The notes under the pieces were generated by a model that worked only from the letters and a program-made list of their open reading frames with translations, did not search any database and was not told the origin of the DNA. A DNA stretch of 64,000 nucleotides from Luteimicrobium sp049844995 (lineage in GTDB: Bacteria; Actinomycetota; Actinomycetes; Actinomycetales; Cellulomonadaceae), in contig NZ_JBNCMC010000004.1 in NCBI RefSeq assembly GCF_049844995.1, positions 372,001-436,000 of the forward strand, read 5' to 3'. A program made the position numbers and the translations under genes. Shown one piece after another: positions 33,975 to 43,135 of this stretch. The stretch's first letter is position 1. Every line of letters starts with the position of its first letter.

Positions 33975-36329
33975 TCAGGCCGCCTTCGCCGGGACGGGGA
34001 GCGGGCCGACGGCCGCGCTCGGGACGACGCGCACGTCGCGCGGGGTGACTCGCCAGACGCGCTCGCGGGTGAGCTCCTTGACGTGCGCGATGCGCGTCAG
34101 GGCGCTCTTGAACTCGGTGTAGACCATCGCCCAGAGCAGGTAGCGCCAGAACCACGACCGGTGCGCCCGGACGGACGGTTCCCCGAGCACGTACGCCATG
34201 AGCGTCTGCAGCGGCCCGACGAGCGTGGTGGCGAGGGAGGTGAGGACGAACAGCGAGATGAACCAGCTCTTCGAGCCGCCGACGCCGTGGGTGATCGCGA
34301 ACACGAGGATCGGCAGGACCTGCAGCGAGATCCACGGGTAGACCTCCCGCCAGCCCAGCAGGTACGTCGCGCCGAGCTTCTGCCGCAGCGTGAGCCGCGG
34401 GGACGCGAGCAGCGTGCGCAGGTGGGCGACGGACACCTGGAGCCAGCCCTGTGCCCAGCGCAGCCGCTGCGCGGTGAGCTGCGGGACCGTCGTCGTCGCG
34501 AGCTCGTAGGACGTGAGCCGCGGGTCGGACGCGAGCCTCGCCCCGGACTCCAGCGCCCGCATCGACGCGTCGATGTCCTCGGTCAGCATCCGGGGACGCA
34601 TCCGGACGGCCCGGAGCACGTCGGTCCGCCAGAACCCGTTCGAGCCGCCGAAGATCCCGAACCCGTGGAGCCGGGCGCGGCCCGGGTGCGAGACCGCGTA
34701 GATCGACTCGAACTCGACCGCGACGACGCTCGCGAGGCCCGACGCGTCGCCGTTGCGGACCACGCAGTGCCCCTGCACGACGTCGTAGCCCGCGCCGATC
34801 CAGCGCACCGCCCGCTGGAAGCCGCCCTGCCCGGGGTGGTGGTCGGCGTCGAACAAGCCCACGACCTCGCCCGTGACGACCTGCAGCGCGGCGTTGACGT
34901 TCTGCGCCTTCGACGTCGACCCCTCGACGCGCAGCAGCTCGACGCGCGGGTCGGCGGCCGCGATGGCGCGGAGGGCGTCCTCGACGGGCAGGTCCTGCGG
35001 GGTGTTGTACGCGAGCACCACCTGGAGCTCGCCGGGGTAGTCGAGGCGGCGGAACGCCGCGATCGTCGACTCGATGGTCGCCGACTCGTTCGGCAGATAG
35101 GCGGCGATCACCGCGCTCACGCGCGGCCAGGTCTCGGGTTCGGGGACGCCGGCGAGCGGGTCCTCCTGCACCGCGAGCATGCTCTCGGCCACGATGGCGA
35201 CGGTCGTCACCACGAGCGCCGCTACCACGAGCGGGTAGGTCAGGTTGGTGAGGTCGAGGCCGGCGCGGTCGAACGCGACGTACGCGAGGTAGGGCACGAC
35301 CGTCCCGACGGCGAACGTGCCGACCGCCTGCCACGCCAGCCGGACCCCGGGGCGCCGGGTCCACGCGAGCGTGCGGCCGACGTCGTCGCGCACGCGTCGG
35401 GTGGCCTCGCCCACCACGTGCACGACGGCGGCCGCGAGGGTCGTGCTGGCAGGCCCGGCCGGTGCCTCGGGCGGGTCCGGCTCGCCGAGGAGCGCGCGGA
35501 CCTGGACGTCCGTGAGGACGTCGGGGGCCTTGGTCGGCTCGAGGTCGAGCCGTGTGGCCGACGCGTCGGCGCCGGCGAGTGCGCCGGCGAGCGCCGCACG
35601 GGCCCCGCGACGCAGCGACGCGTACCCGAGCAGCGGCGTCAGGGACAGCGCGTCCGCCTGCGGCTCGCCCGCGACGTCGCTGCCGTACCGCCGCCGCGCG
35701 AGCATGACGCCGAGCCCTTCGAGGCGCCGCGACACCCGGCCGACGCGCTGCCGGTCGAGGACCACGACGAGGTCCCGGGACGGCGTGAAGCCGACCGGGT
35801 GGACGCCGGGCAGGTCGTCGTCGACGCACCGGAGCAGGTGGTCGGCGAGCCGGTCGGCGACCGCCGGGCCGTACCGCTGCGCGATGCGCGCCATCTCGAA
35901 CGCCCGCACCACCAGGACCACCCAGCGCGAGCCGAGCTGGCCGGGCCCGTCACCGTCCGCGACGAACGGCTCGATCGCCGCGACGAGCTCGGTGGGGCTC
36001 GCAGCGTCCTCGGCCCGCGGGTGCGGCGCGGCCGGGAGCTCGGGGGCCCGGCGGAGCACGTGCGCGACGACGTGCGCGGGATCCTCGAGGGCGGTCGCGC
36101 CGACGACGTCCACGCCCCTGCCGAGCCCGACGTCGTCGTTCCACAGGTCGACGGCGGTGTGGGGGTCGGCCACCACGAGCGAAGGATGGCGGGGGAGCGG
36201 CGGCGCGTCGGGCGCGTCGTCCGCCCGTGCGGCCGCTGGGAAGCCGAGCGTGCGGAGCCGCCGGGCGGCGGCGCTCGCGAGCGCTCGGTCGGACAGGTCG
36301 ATCAGGATTGGCGTGCGCGCACGGCTCAT
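33975..36329 (-). CDS. Processive family 2 glycosyltransferase with receiver-like and degenerate GGDEF-like N-terminal domains
   Basis: A 784-aa membrane protein. Residues about 7-95 look like a receiver-type alpha/beta domain without clear phosphorylation residues. Residues about 135-270 follow the GGDEF pattern (VVLVVRAFEMARIAQRYG, then LVVVL, later LGYASLRRGARAALAGA), but the GG(D/E)EF site reads FTPSRD, so it should not make cyclic di-GMP. Two helices (about 337-357 and 365-385) lead to a GT2 domain with DADHH (near 493), TEDID (near 583) and QRLRWAQGW (near 621), all expected of cellulose- or hyaluronan-synthase-type enzymes; four or so helices follow. It probably makes and exports a polysaccharide that the next gene acylates. 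Confidence 0.85.
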   Translation of the reverse strand: MSRARTPILIDLSDRALASAAARRLRTLGFPAAARADDAPDAPPLPRHPSLVVADPHTAVDLWNDDVGLGRGVDVVGATALEDPAHVVAHVLRRAPELPAAPHPRAEDAASPTELVAAIEPFVADGDGPGQLGSRWVVLVVRAFEMARIAQRYGPAVADRLADHLLRCVDDDLPGVHPVGFTPSRDLVVVLDRQRVGRVSRRLEGLGVMLARRRYGSDVAGEPQADALSLTPLLGYASLRRGARAALAGALAGADASATRLDLEPTKAPDVLTDVQVRALLGEPDPPEAPAGPASTTLAAAVVHVVGEATRRVRDDVGRTLAWTRRPGVRLAWQAVGTFAVGTVVPYLAYVAFDRAGLDLTNLTYPLVVAALVVTTVAIVAESMLAVQEDPLAGVPEPETWPRVSAVIAAYLPNESATIESTIAAFRRLDYPGELQVVLAYNTPQDLPVEDALRAIAAADPRVELLRVEGSTSKAQNVNAALQVVTGEVVGLFDADHHPGQGGFQRAVRWIGAGYDVVQGHCVVRNGDASGLASVVAVEFESIYAVSHPGRARLHGFGIFGGSNGFWRTDVLRAVRMRPRMLTEDIDASMRALESGARLASDPRLTSYELATTTVPQLTAQRLRWAQGWLQVSVAHLRTLLASPRLTLRQKLGATYLLGWREVYPWISLQVLPILVFAITHGVGGSKSWFISLFVLTSLATTLVGPLQTLMAYVLGEPSVRAHRSWFWRYLLWAMVYTEFKSALTRIAHVKELTRERVWRVTPRDVRVVPSAAVGPLPVPAKAA

Positions 36330-36508
36330 GGCGGTCCTCTTCGCGTCGGTCCCGTCGGGGTGATGCTCGACGGTGAGCCGACTCGACGCCGTTGGCGCAG
36401 CGGTGGTGCGTGCCTCCCAGCGTGGCCGTGCCGCGTTACTGCAGGGTTTCAGGCAGGCAAACGTTGGGCCGTGGTCGCAGTTTCACCCGCACTGCGAGGA
36501 GGCGCTGC

Positions 36509-37021
36509 TCAGAAGCGCCGGGTGAACGGGTCCGGCTTGCGCATCCGGACCAGGAGCAGCAGGGGCAGGAGGACGTACGGCAGGTTGAACGCCAGGAACT
36601 TCCCCGGGCGCGGGGTGACCCAGGCGGCTTCCCCGAAGAGCTCGACGCCGAAGATGACGATCCCGGTCAGCGTGACGATCATGGTCGCGTAGATCACGGC
36701 GGGGAGCTGGATCCACTCCCACCCCCGGACGAGCGCGATCACGAGCAGCACGTAGAACGGCAGGTACACGAACGCCGACAGGCCCGTGCAGATCCGCATC
36801 CAGGTGGGCGGGTGCATGAACAGCGGGTCGGTGTCGTGCGCGTACCAGTAGTTGCTGTTGACGATCGGGTTGGACGACGGGCGCGAGATGTCCACGCCCA
36901 GCGTCGGCAGCATGTCGCTGATGATCGACGTGACCGTGAACGCGGTGAACACGAGCGCGAAGCCGATGTCGACGGGGCGCTCGCGCAGCGGCAGCGCCCG
37001 GATCCCGGTGTCGGAGGACAT
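36509..37021 (-). CDS. EXPERA-domain (emopamil-binding-like) membrane protein
   Basis: A 170-aa protein with four hydrophobic segments and the EXPERA pattern: PVDIGFALVFTAFTVTSIISD, NYWYAHDTDPLF, and PPTWMRICTGLSAFVYLPFY, ending with FLAFNLPYVLLPLLLLVRM. In eukaryotes this fold covers sterol isomerase EBP and TMEM97; the bacterial function is unknown. The ATG at 37021 has no good ribosome-binding site but lies 6 nt after a -10-like CAGCAT on its strand. The 179-bp region beyond its end, before the glycosyltransferase start, shows nothing distinct. Confidence 0.8.
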   Translation of the reverse strand: MSSDTGIRALPLRERPVDIGFALVFTAFTVTSIISDMLPTLGVDISRPSSNPIVNSNYWYAHDTDPLFMHPPTWMRICTGLSAFVYLPFYVLLVIALVRGWEWIQLPAVIYATMIVTLTGIVIFGVELFGEAAWVTPRPGKFLAFNLPYVLLPLLLLVRMRKPDPFTRRF

Positions 37022-37231
37022 GTGCGCATGCTGCCACCGGGGACGGGTTCGACCCACCGCGCGGCGTCGCGTAGAGTGGTTCCCCGGTGGTTGACTTCCG
37101 CCATGCTGAGCCGTGCCCGAGGGTGCGAGACGCATGATCCGGACGTGCCCCGTGAATCCCTCGTCGGAGGTGCTTCTCGGAGTGCGCCCCGGGGAGGGCG
37201 TCGGGGTCGGTGGGTGGAGGGAAGTCCACGA

Positions 37232-37304
37232 AGGGCAGTGGCGCAATTGGTAGCGCAGCGGTCTCCAAAACCGCAGGTTGCAGGTTCGAGTCCTGTCTGC
37301 CCTG
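37232..37304 (+). tRNA. tRNA-Trp (anticodon CCA)
   Basis: A 73-nt tRNA with a perfect acceptor stem AGGGCAG/CTGCCCT, discriminator G, and loop CTCCAAA with anticodon CCA. 3' CCA not encoded. It precedes secE by 51 nt, the standard arrangement. Confidence 0.96.
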
Positions 37305-37355
37305 CACGACGCACGAGGTGCGTGTCCGTCGTTGGACCTGACAGTTGGGAACGAA

Positions 37356-37628
37356 GTGAGCGAATCGCCGTCGGAGTCCGTGAGCGCCAACAGCGCCCCG
37401 GCTGCGAAGAAGCGTTCGGCGTCGTCCGACAAGCGCGGGTTCTTCGGCCGGATCGCCCTGTTCGTGCGACAGGTCGTCGCCGAGCTCAAGAAGGTCCACA
37501 CGCCGACTCGCTCGGAGCTCTTCACGTACACGGCCGTGGTCATCGTCTTCGTGGCGGCGATCATGGCGTTCGTGACGCTGCTGGACTTCGGCATCGGCAA
37601 GCTCGTGCTGTGGGTGTTCGGCGACTGA
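37356..37628 (+). CDS. secE: Preprotein translocase subunit SecE
   Basis: A 90-aa protein with a polar 35-residue start and a single membrane helix (about 62-85) after the conserved amphipathic QVVAELKKVHTPTRSEL. It clamps SecY in the Sec channel. The GTG at 37356 was chosen over an upstream start that would read into the tRNA gene. nusG follows at 73 nt. Confidence 0.95.
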   Translation: MSESPSESVSANSAPAAKKRSASSDKRGFFGRIALFVRQVVAELKKVHTPTRSELFTYTAVVIVFVAAIMAFVTLLDFGIGKLVLWVFGD

Positions 37629-37700
37629 CGCCAGCACCTCTCAACTGAAGCCCAGCCCTTTACGCCGTCGCCGGCAACGCCAACGAAAGCAGGTTCGCTC

Positions 37701-38540
37701 GTGTCCCAGGAGTCGCAGGACCACGCGGAGGAGCTCTCCCCCTTCGCCGACGCCGCGTCCGACGTCACGCCCGACGCTGCACCGGAGGTCCCCGCCGAGG
37801 AGACGCCGGACGAGGCGCCCGAGGCTGACGCGGCCGCCGAGGCCGAGACGGTCGACGAGACCGACGCGCCCGAGGCGGAGGACGAGGACGCGCCCGAGGG
37901 CGACGTGGCTCCTGAGGCGGAGGACGCCGAGGAGGACCCGGTCGAGGCCTTCAAGCGCGAGCTGCGGACGCAGCTGGGGGACTGGTACGTCATCCACTCG
38001 TACGCCGGCTACGAGAACCGGGTGAAGACGAACCTCGAGACCCGCATCCAGAGCCTCAACATGGAGGACTACATCTTCCAGATCGAGGTGCCCATGGAAG
38101 AGGTCACCGAGATCAAGAACGCGCAGAAGAAGACGGTGCGGCGCGTGCGCATCCCGGGCTACGTGCTCGTGCGCATGGACCTCACCGACGAGTCGTGGGG
38201 CGCGGTGCGCCACACGCCCGGCGTGACGGGCTTCGTGGGCCACACCCACCAGCCGGTCCCGCTGACGTCGGACGAGGTCTTCTCGATGCTGGCCCCGTCG
38301 CTCCTGCCGAAGCCCGAGGCCGGCACGCGTGCCACCGGCGGCGGCGCCCAGGCCGCGGCCCCGATCGCGGTCGACTTCGAGGTCGGCGAGTCCGTGACCG
38401 TCACCGACGGCCCGTTCGACACGCTGCCCGCCACGATCTCCGAGATCAACGTCGAGAGCCAGAAGCTCAAGGTTCTCGTCTCCATCTTCGGCCGGGAGAC
38501 CCCGGTCGAGCTGTCGTTCAACCAGGTCGCCAAGATCTGA
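37701..38540 (+). CDS. nusG: Transcription elongation/termination factor NusG
   Basis: A 279-aa protein. The first 75 residues are an acidic, alanine/proline-rich extension, common in actinobacterial NusG. The NGN domain follows (WYVIHSYAGYENRVKTNLETR), and a KOW domain lies at about 220-279 (ESVTVTDGPFDTLPATI). It links RNA polymerase with ribosomes or Rho. Confidence 0.97.
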   Translation: MSQESQDHAEELSPFADAASDVTPDAAPEVPAEETPDEAPEADAAAEAETVDETDAPEAEDEDAPEGDVAPEAEDAEEDPVEAFKRELRTQLGDWYVIHSYAGYENRVKTNLETRIQSLNMEDYIFQIEVPMEEVTEIKNAQKKTVRRVRIPGYVLVRMDLTDESWGAVRHTPGVTGFVGHTHQPVPLTSDEVFSMLAPSLLPKPEAGTRATGGGAQAAAPIAVDFEVGESVTVTDGPFDTLPATISEINVESQKLKVLVSIFGRETPVELSFNQVAKI

Positions 38541-38654
38541 TCCCGCAGCCCGTCGGGCCGGTCCACGACCGGCGGCCGACGGGCGCGACGACAGCGCTGC
38601 AACCGGGTCATCGCCCACGGCGTCGGCCCACGAACAGAAAGCGAGGAGTGCGAC

Positions 38655-39086
38655 ATGCCTCCCAAGAAGAAGGTCTCCGGCCTCATCAAGCTCCAGATCC
38701 AGGCCGGCGCCGCGACGCCTGCCCCGCCGATCGGCCCCGCGCTGGGTCAGCACGGCGTGAACATCATGGAGTTCTGCAAGGCCTACAACGCGGCGACCGA
38801 GTCGCAGCGTGGCAACGTGATCCCCGTCGAGATCACGGTGTACGAGGACCGCTCGTTCACGTTCATCACCAAGACCCCGCCGGCCGCGGAGCTCATCAAG
38901 AAGGCCGCGGGCGTCGACAAGGGCTCGAGCACCCCGCACTCGGTCAAGGTCGCGACGATCACCGCCGACCAGGTCCGCGAGATCGCGCAGACCAAGCTCG
39001 AGGACCTCAACGCCAACGACGTCGACGCCGCGTCGAAGATCATCGCCGGCACCGCGCGCTCGATGGGCATCACCGTCAAGGGCTGA
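38655..39086 (+). CDS. rplK: 50S ribosomal protein L11
   Basis: A 143-aa protein with the L11 signature PPIGPALGQHGVNIMEFCK near the start and LNANDVDAASKIIAGTARSMGI at the end. It forms the GTPase-associated centre with 23S rRNA, where thiopeptides bind. Co-transcribed with rplA. Confidence 0.98.
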   Translation: MPPKKKVSGLIKLQIQAGAATPAPPIGPALGQHGVNIMEFCKAYNAATESQRGNVIPVEITVYEDRSFTFITKTPPAAELIKKAAGVDKGSSTPHSVKVATITADQVREIAQTKLEDLNANDVDAASKIIAGTARSMGITVKG

Positions 39087-39201
39087 CGCCCTGACACGCC
39101 GCGGCCCCGCCGAGCGGGGCCGCGGAGCACGCAGAACAACAGTGGGAGGGCCAGCCGGGAGACCGGGGCCCGACCGACCACGACTGCAAGGAGAAGCAGC
39201 A

Positions 39202-39918
39202 ATGGCTCAGCACAGCAAGGCGTACCGCACCGCAGCCGAGAAGATCGACCGCGACCGCCTGTACGCGCCCCTCGAGGCCGTCCGCCTCGCCAAGGAGACG
39301 TCCAGCACCAAGTACGACGCGACCGTCGAGGTTGCGTTCCGGCTCGGTGTCGACCCGCGCAAGGCGGACCAGATGGTCCGTGGCACGGTGAACCTCCCGC
39401 ACGGCACCGGCAAGACGGCCCGCGTCCTCGTGTTCGCGAACGGCGAGAAGGCCGAGCAGGCCCGCGCCGCCGGTGCGGACATCGTCGGTGGCGACGAGCT
39501 CATCGACGAGGTCGCGAAGGGCCGCACGGACTTCGACGCCGCCGTCGCGACGCCGGACCTCATGGGCAAGGTCGGCCGCCTCGGCCGCGTGCTCGGCCCG
39601 CGCGGCCTCATGCCGAACCCCAAGACCGGCACGGTGACCATGGACGTCGCCAAGGCGGTCGAGGAGATCAAGGGCGGCAAGATCGAGTTCCGCGTCGACA
39701 AGCACGGGAACCTCCACTTCATCATCGGCAAGGTGTCGTTCTCTGACGAGCAGCTCGTCGAGAACTACGGCGCCGCGCTCGACGAGGTCCTGCGCCTCAA
39801 GCCGTCGTCCTCGAAGGGCCGCTACATCACCAAGGCGACCATCACGACGACGATGGGCCCCGGCATCCCGCTCGACCAGAGCCGGACGACCAAGCTCCTC
39901 GAGGAGGACGCCGCCTGA
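39202..39918 (+). CDS. rplA: 50S ribosomal protein L1
   Basis: A 238-aa protein starting at the ATG after AAGGAGAAG; an upstream in-frame start lacks a site. Conserved LGPRGLMPNPKTGTV is present. It binds the L1 stalk of 23S rRNA and in many bacteria represses its own operon. A strong terminator follows, so the usual continuation into rplJ is broken. Confidence 0.98.
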   Translation: MAQHSKAYRTAAEKIDRDRLYAPLEAVRLAKETSSTKYDATVEVAFRLGVDPRKADQMVRGTVNLPHGTGKTARVLVFANGEKAEQARAAGADIVGGDELIDEVAKGRTDFDAAVATPDLMGKVGRLGRVLGPRGLMPNPKTGTVTMDVAKAVEEIKGGKIEFRVDKHGNLHFIIGKVSFSDEQLVENYGAALDEVLRLKPSSSKGRYITKATITTTMGPGIPLDQSRTTKLLEEDAA

Positions 39919-39940
39919 TCCAGGCCGGCTGACTCGCCCG

Positions 39941-39984
39941 ACGACGAACGGCGCGACCCCTGCGGGGGCCGCGCCGTTCGTCGT
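39941..39984 (+). terminator. Terminator after rplA
   Basis: A perfect 15-bp outer stem (39941-39955 with 39970-39984) with an inner CCCC/GGGG helix, 23 nt after the stop codon. Confidence 0.8.
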
Positions 39985-40001
39985 TCCCGTGTGCCCGGCG
40001 C

Positions 40002-40064
40002 CGTTCGCCGATGGTGACGCATCGTTCGCCGATGGTGACGTCCGGTTTGCCGCCGTGGTGTGAC
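40002..40064 (+). repeat. 21-bp-phased direct repeats upstream of the sigma-factor gene
   Basis: The 18-mer CGTTCGCCGATGGTGACG occurs at 40002-40019 and exactly again at 40023-40040, 21 bp apart (two helical turns). A degraded third unit follows at 40044-40064. Such phasing is typical of repeated protein binding sites on one face of DNA. The rest of the 302-bp gap before the sigma gene holds the rplA terminator and a CRP-like site. Confidence 0.6.
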
Positions 40065-40074
40065 CCAGATCACT
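40059..40074. promoter_or_regulatory. CRP/FNR-family-like binding site
   Basis: TGTGA-CCCAGA-TCACT differs by one base from the CRP consensus TGTGA-N6-TCACA, also used by actinobacterial Crp/GlxR. It lies about 150 bp before the sigma factor start and next to the phased repeats. Confidence 0.55.
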
Positions 40075-40220
40075 CCGCCGCGCCGTATCACCGGCGCGCG
40101 CAGGCGCTCTCGCCTTGGTGGGGGACGGGCGCCCCGCGGCAGAGGGGAGCGGGGCACCCGTCCAGCAGGCTCATACGGACCGGCGCCGGCGCCGAGGAGA
40201 GAAGGAAAGGCGGTCGTGGG

Positions 40221-40991
40221 ATGGACAAAGATCGCCCGCTCGTTCCTCGCCGTCAGGACGCGGCGCTCGTAGAATCGTCGAATCCGCAGGTCAGCGTCGA
40301 TCTGGGCGGAGAACCGACCGGACCGGGAGGCGTCGGCAGCACGATGGCGGACAGCAGGCACGAGACCGTGCGGGATCCCGACGACGTCACGCTCGGCGAC
40401 CGTGCCGCGCACGCCGTGCTCGAGTACCGCGAGGGTCGGCCGGCCGCGCTCGAGGCGGTCGTCCGCGAGATGACGCCCCTGCTCTGGCACACCGTGCGGG
40501 CCCAGGGCGTCGAGCCCCAGGCCGCGGACGACGTCGTGCAGGACACCTGGGTCGCGCTCGTCCGGCACATCGACACCATCGCGGAGCCGCACGCGGTCCT
40601 GAAGTGGCTGCTCGTGACGGCGAGGCGGGGCGCGTGGGAGGCCGTGCGCCGTCGGCGGCGGGACGAGCAGCACCGCACCGAGCTCCACGACGGACCGGAC
40701 CCGGAGGGCGGCGCCCACCGCGAGGTGGCCTCGAACGAGCCGGCGCCCGACGCCGTCGCGGCCGTCAACGACCGCGACCGCACGCTCTGGACCGTGTTCC
40801 TGGACCTGCCGGCCCGCTGCCGCGAGCTGCTGCGGCTCGTCTCGCTCGCGGACCGCCCCGACTACAAGTTCATCTCCGAGGCCATCGGCATGCCGGTCGG
40901 CAGCATCGGAGCGACGCGAGGCCGCTGCCTCGCCAAGCTGCGCACGCTTCTCGACGAGAGCGGCGCCGACGACACCTGGAGGCACGCATGA
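40221..40991 (+). CDS. Sigma-70 family (ECF-like) RNA polymerase sigma factor
   Basis: A 256-aa protein. I chose the ATG at 40221 behind the AGGAAAGG stretch; an ATG at 40344 is possible and would remove a disordered N-terminus. Region 2 lies near residues 80-145 (EPQAADDVVQDTWVAL, then LKWLLVTARRGAWEAVRRRRR) and region 4 near 188-245 (LPARCRELLRLV, ISEAIGMPVGSIGATRGRCLAKLR). Regions 1 and 3 are absent, as in ECF factors. The next gene overlaps its stop, so a small partner protein is made alongside it. Phased repeats and a CRP-like site lie upstream. Targets unknown. Confidence 0.88.
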   Translation: MDKDRPLVPRRQDAALVESSNPQVSVDLGGEPTGPGGVGSTMADSRHETVRDPDDVTLGDRAAHAVLEYREGRPAALEAVVREMTPLLWHTVRAQGVEPQAADDVVQDTWVALVRHIDTIAEPHAVLKWLLVTARRGAWEAVRRRRRDEQHRTELHDGPDPEGGAHREVASNEPAPDAVAAVNDRDRTLWTVFLDLPARCRELLRLVSLADRPDYKFISEAIGMPVGSIGATRGRCLAKLRTLLDESGADDTWRHA

Positions 40992-41473
40992 GCACGCCGT
41001 ACTCGCCCGACGAGCCGTTCGACGCGTCCGATGCGGCGGTCCTCGCCGCGCTCGGCCGGGTCGCGCTGCTGGCGGACCCCGTGCCCTCCGACCTGGTCGA
41101 GCGGTCGCTGTTCGCCATGACGCTGGCCGCGCTCGAGACCGAGCTCATGACGCTCGAGCGCGTCCGCGAGTCCGCGGGGGTCCGGGCCGCCGACACGGCT
41201 CCGACCCAGGCGCGGACCATCACGTTCACCTCGACGTCCCGGACCGTCATGATCACCGTCGCGCCCGGGGTCGACGGCGTGCGCATCGACGGGTGGATCG
41301 CGCCGACGGGAGAGATCGACATCGAGCTACGCCGACCGGACGGCGCGGTCCTCACGACGCGGACCGACGAGGACGGCCGGTTCTCGTTCGACGCCGTCGC
41401 CCCGGGGCCGGCGAGCCTCGTCGCCCGCCCCGGCGACGGGCCTGCCGTGAGCACGCCGGTCATCGAGCTCTGA
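40988..41473 (+). CDS. Small coupled protein with helical head and beta-sandwich tail; possible sigma regulator
   Basis: A 161-aa protein whose ATG overlaps the sigma stop (ATGA). Residues 1 to about 65 are helical and acidic (SDLVERSLFAMTLAALETEL). Residues about 75-161 look like a carboxypeptidase-regulatory or SdrB-type beta sandwich (ITFTSTSRTVMITVAPGVDG, then GRFSFDAVAPGPASLVARPG). It has no membrane segment or zinc motif, so it is not a classical anti-sigma factor. The coupling suggests it binds the sigma factor; as a soluble two-domain protein it could be the substrate of the two proteases encoded downstream. Role inferred from context only. Confidence 0.65.
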   Translation: MSTPYSPDEPFDASDAAVLAALGRVALLADPVPSDLVERSLFAMTLAALETELMTLERVRESAGVRAADTAPTQARTITFTSTSRTVMITVAPGVDGVRIDGWIAPTGEIDIELRRPDGAVLTTRTDEDGRFSFDAVAPGPASLVARPGDGPAVSTPVIEL

Positions 41474-41584
41474 GGGCGGCACCTGCCGCCGGGTGCGGAC
41501 GCGCGTCGCGCTCGCACCACGAAGCACGCAGCACAACCGCAGTCGACGGCGCGGTGAGCGCCGTCCCGAACGAGAGGCACCACC

Positions 41585-43114
41585 GTGAGCGAGATCCCGC
41601 CCGACCCCGGAGCGACCGGGGACCAGGCCGGCCCGGCCCCGCGTACCCTGCGCGACCACGACGGCGTCGTCCACGAGGTCCGTGACCTCGACCCCGTCCG
41701 TGCGCGCATCCGGCGTCCGCGGCGGGTCGCACCGACGCGGTACGTCGCGGACCGGCTGATCGTGCGGACCGCCCCGGGCGGTGCGGCCGACGACGCGCTC
41801 GTCGTCGCCGTGCGGGAGGCGGCGGGGCGTCGGGGTCTGGACGTTCGGCTGACCGAGGCGCCGGTCGCGGAGGCTCGCGAGACCACCCCGCGCCAGGGCG
41901 TGGTGGTACATGTCGCGGGTGACGGCGCGGACGCGTGGGACCTGCTGGACGAGGTCGCCGAGGGAGTCGGCGCGCCGGACGACGCGGTGCGGATCGGCCT
42001 CGACCACGTGCTGCTAGGGCACCGAAACAAGCCAGGGCTCGGAGTACCGGGTGCGCGGCTGGTTGCTGAGTCTGTCGGGGCGGCTCCGCGGCGGGAACTC
42101 GTCGATGGCGCCACGGTCTGGTTTGCCGAGAACGGAACCCGGCGGCCAGTCGTCGCGATTGCCGACACAGGGGTGGGACAGCACCCGTGGTTCGATGCGC
42201 CTCGCCGGGTGGTGGCGCGCGGAGTGCTCCTCGACGGGGCGCCGATCGGCACCTACGACGACCGCGAGCCCGACGGTGACGCTCGCCCCGGCAGCACCGC
42301 CGAAGGGGTGCTCGGTGAGTACTCCGGGCACGGGACCTTCATCGCGGGTGTGATCCACCAGGTCTGCCCCGACGCCGCGATCCTGCCGGTGCGGGTTACC
42401 GGTCCGACCGGCGAGTCGACAGAGTGGGACGTGGCCCGGAGCCTCGAGCGACTGCTCGACTTCCACCTCCGCGGTGTTGCCGGGGACGAAGCATGTGCCG
42501 TGGTCGACGTCGTAGTACTGCCGCTCGGGTACTACCCGGAGGAGCTCGAAGGGGACGACTATGAAGGTGTCCTCCGGGGCATCCTCCGGGACCTTCGGGA
42601 GGCTGGCATCCTGGTGGTCGTCTCGGCGGGCAACGACGGCTCCGGAAGGCCCGTGTTCCCGGCTGCCTGGGCGCCCCGCGTGCGACGGGTCCCAGGTGGA
42701 CCGGTGGTTCCGGAACGGCAGTCCGACCTCGTCGCCGCCTATACCCCGTTGCTGACCGTCACGGCCTCCAACCCCAACGGAACCCTGGCGGACTTCGCCA
42801 ACGACGGGCCCTGGGTCACCGCAGTCCGTCCTGGGGCGAGCGTGCTGAGCACGATGCCCACGACCTTCGACGGTCCTGAGGTGCCGCGCTCTCGGACGGC
42901 GGACGGTCTCCGCGAGTCGGTCGACCCGGACGACTTCCGTGGAGGCTTCGCTCTCTGGAGCGGCACTTCATTTGCCGCTCCGGTACTGGCTGGACAACTT
43001 GCCCAGGCGCTGCTCGACTTGCCCTCGAGCGGCGACACGGCGCGAGTCAGCCTGGCGTGGAATGCTGTGGCTGCTGTGGGCGACCTGTATGCGGAGGTGT
43101 CGCCCGCGTCCTGA
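41585..43114 (+). CDS. Cytoplasmic subtilisin-like (S8) serine protease
   Basis: A 509-aa protein starting with GTG after GAGAGG. The catalytic triad is complete: D194 in VVAIADTGV, H249 in YSGHGTFIAG and S462 in SGTSFAAP. The oxyanion asparagine lies in VVSAGNDGSG. Residues 1-185 form a non-catalytic N-terminal region. There is no signal peptide or membrane helix, unusual for subtilisins and suggesting action inside the cell. From about 42,000 onward the codon usage changes sharply to many A/T-ending codons, continuing into the next gene. It is followed 21 nt later by the CHAT gene. Confidence 0.9.
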   Translation: MSEIPPDPGATGDQAGPAPRTLRDHDGVVHEVRDLDPVRARIRRPRRVAPTRYVADRLIVRTAPGGAADDALVVAVREAAGRRGLDVRLTEAPVAEARETTPRQGVVVHVAGDGADAWDLLDEVAEGVGAPDDAVRIGLDHVLLGHRNKPGLGVPGARLVAESVGAAPRRELVDGATVWFAENGTRRPVVAIADTGVGQHPWFDAPRRVVARGVLLDGAPIGTYDDREPDGDARPGSTAEGVLGEYSGHGTFIAGVIHQVCPDAAILPVRVTGPTGESTEWDVARSLERLLDFHLRGVAGDEACAVVDVVVLPLGYYPEELEGDDYEGVLRGILRDLREAGILVVVSAGNDGSGRPVFPAAWAPRVRRVPGGPVVPERQSDLVAAYTPLLTVTASNPNGTLADFANDGPWVTAVRPGASVLSTMPTTFDGPEVPRSRTADGLRESVDPDDFRGGFALWSGTSFAAPVLAGQLAQALLDLPSSGDTARVSLAWNAVAAVGDLYAEVSPAS

Positions 43115-43135
43115 CGTAGAGCGGAGGCGGTCGGT

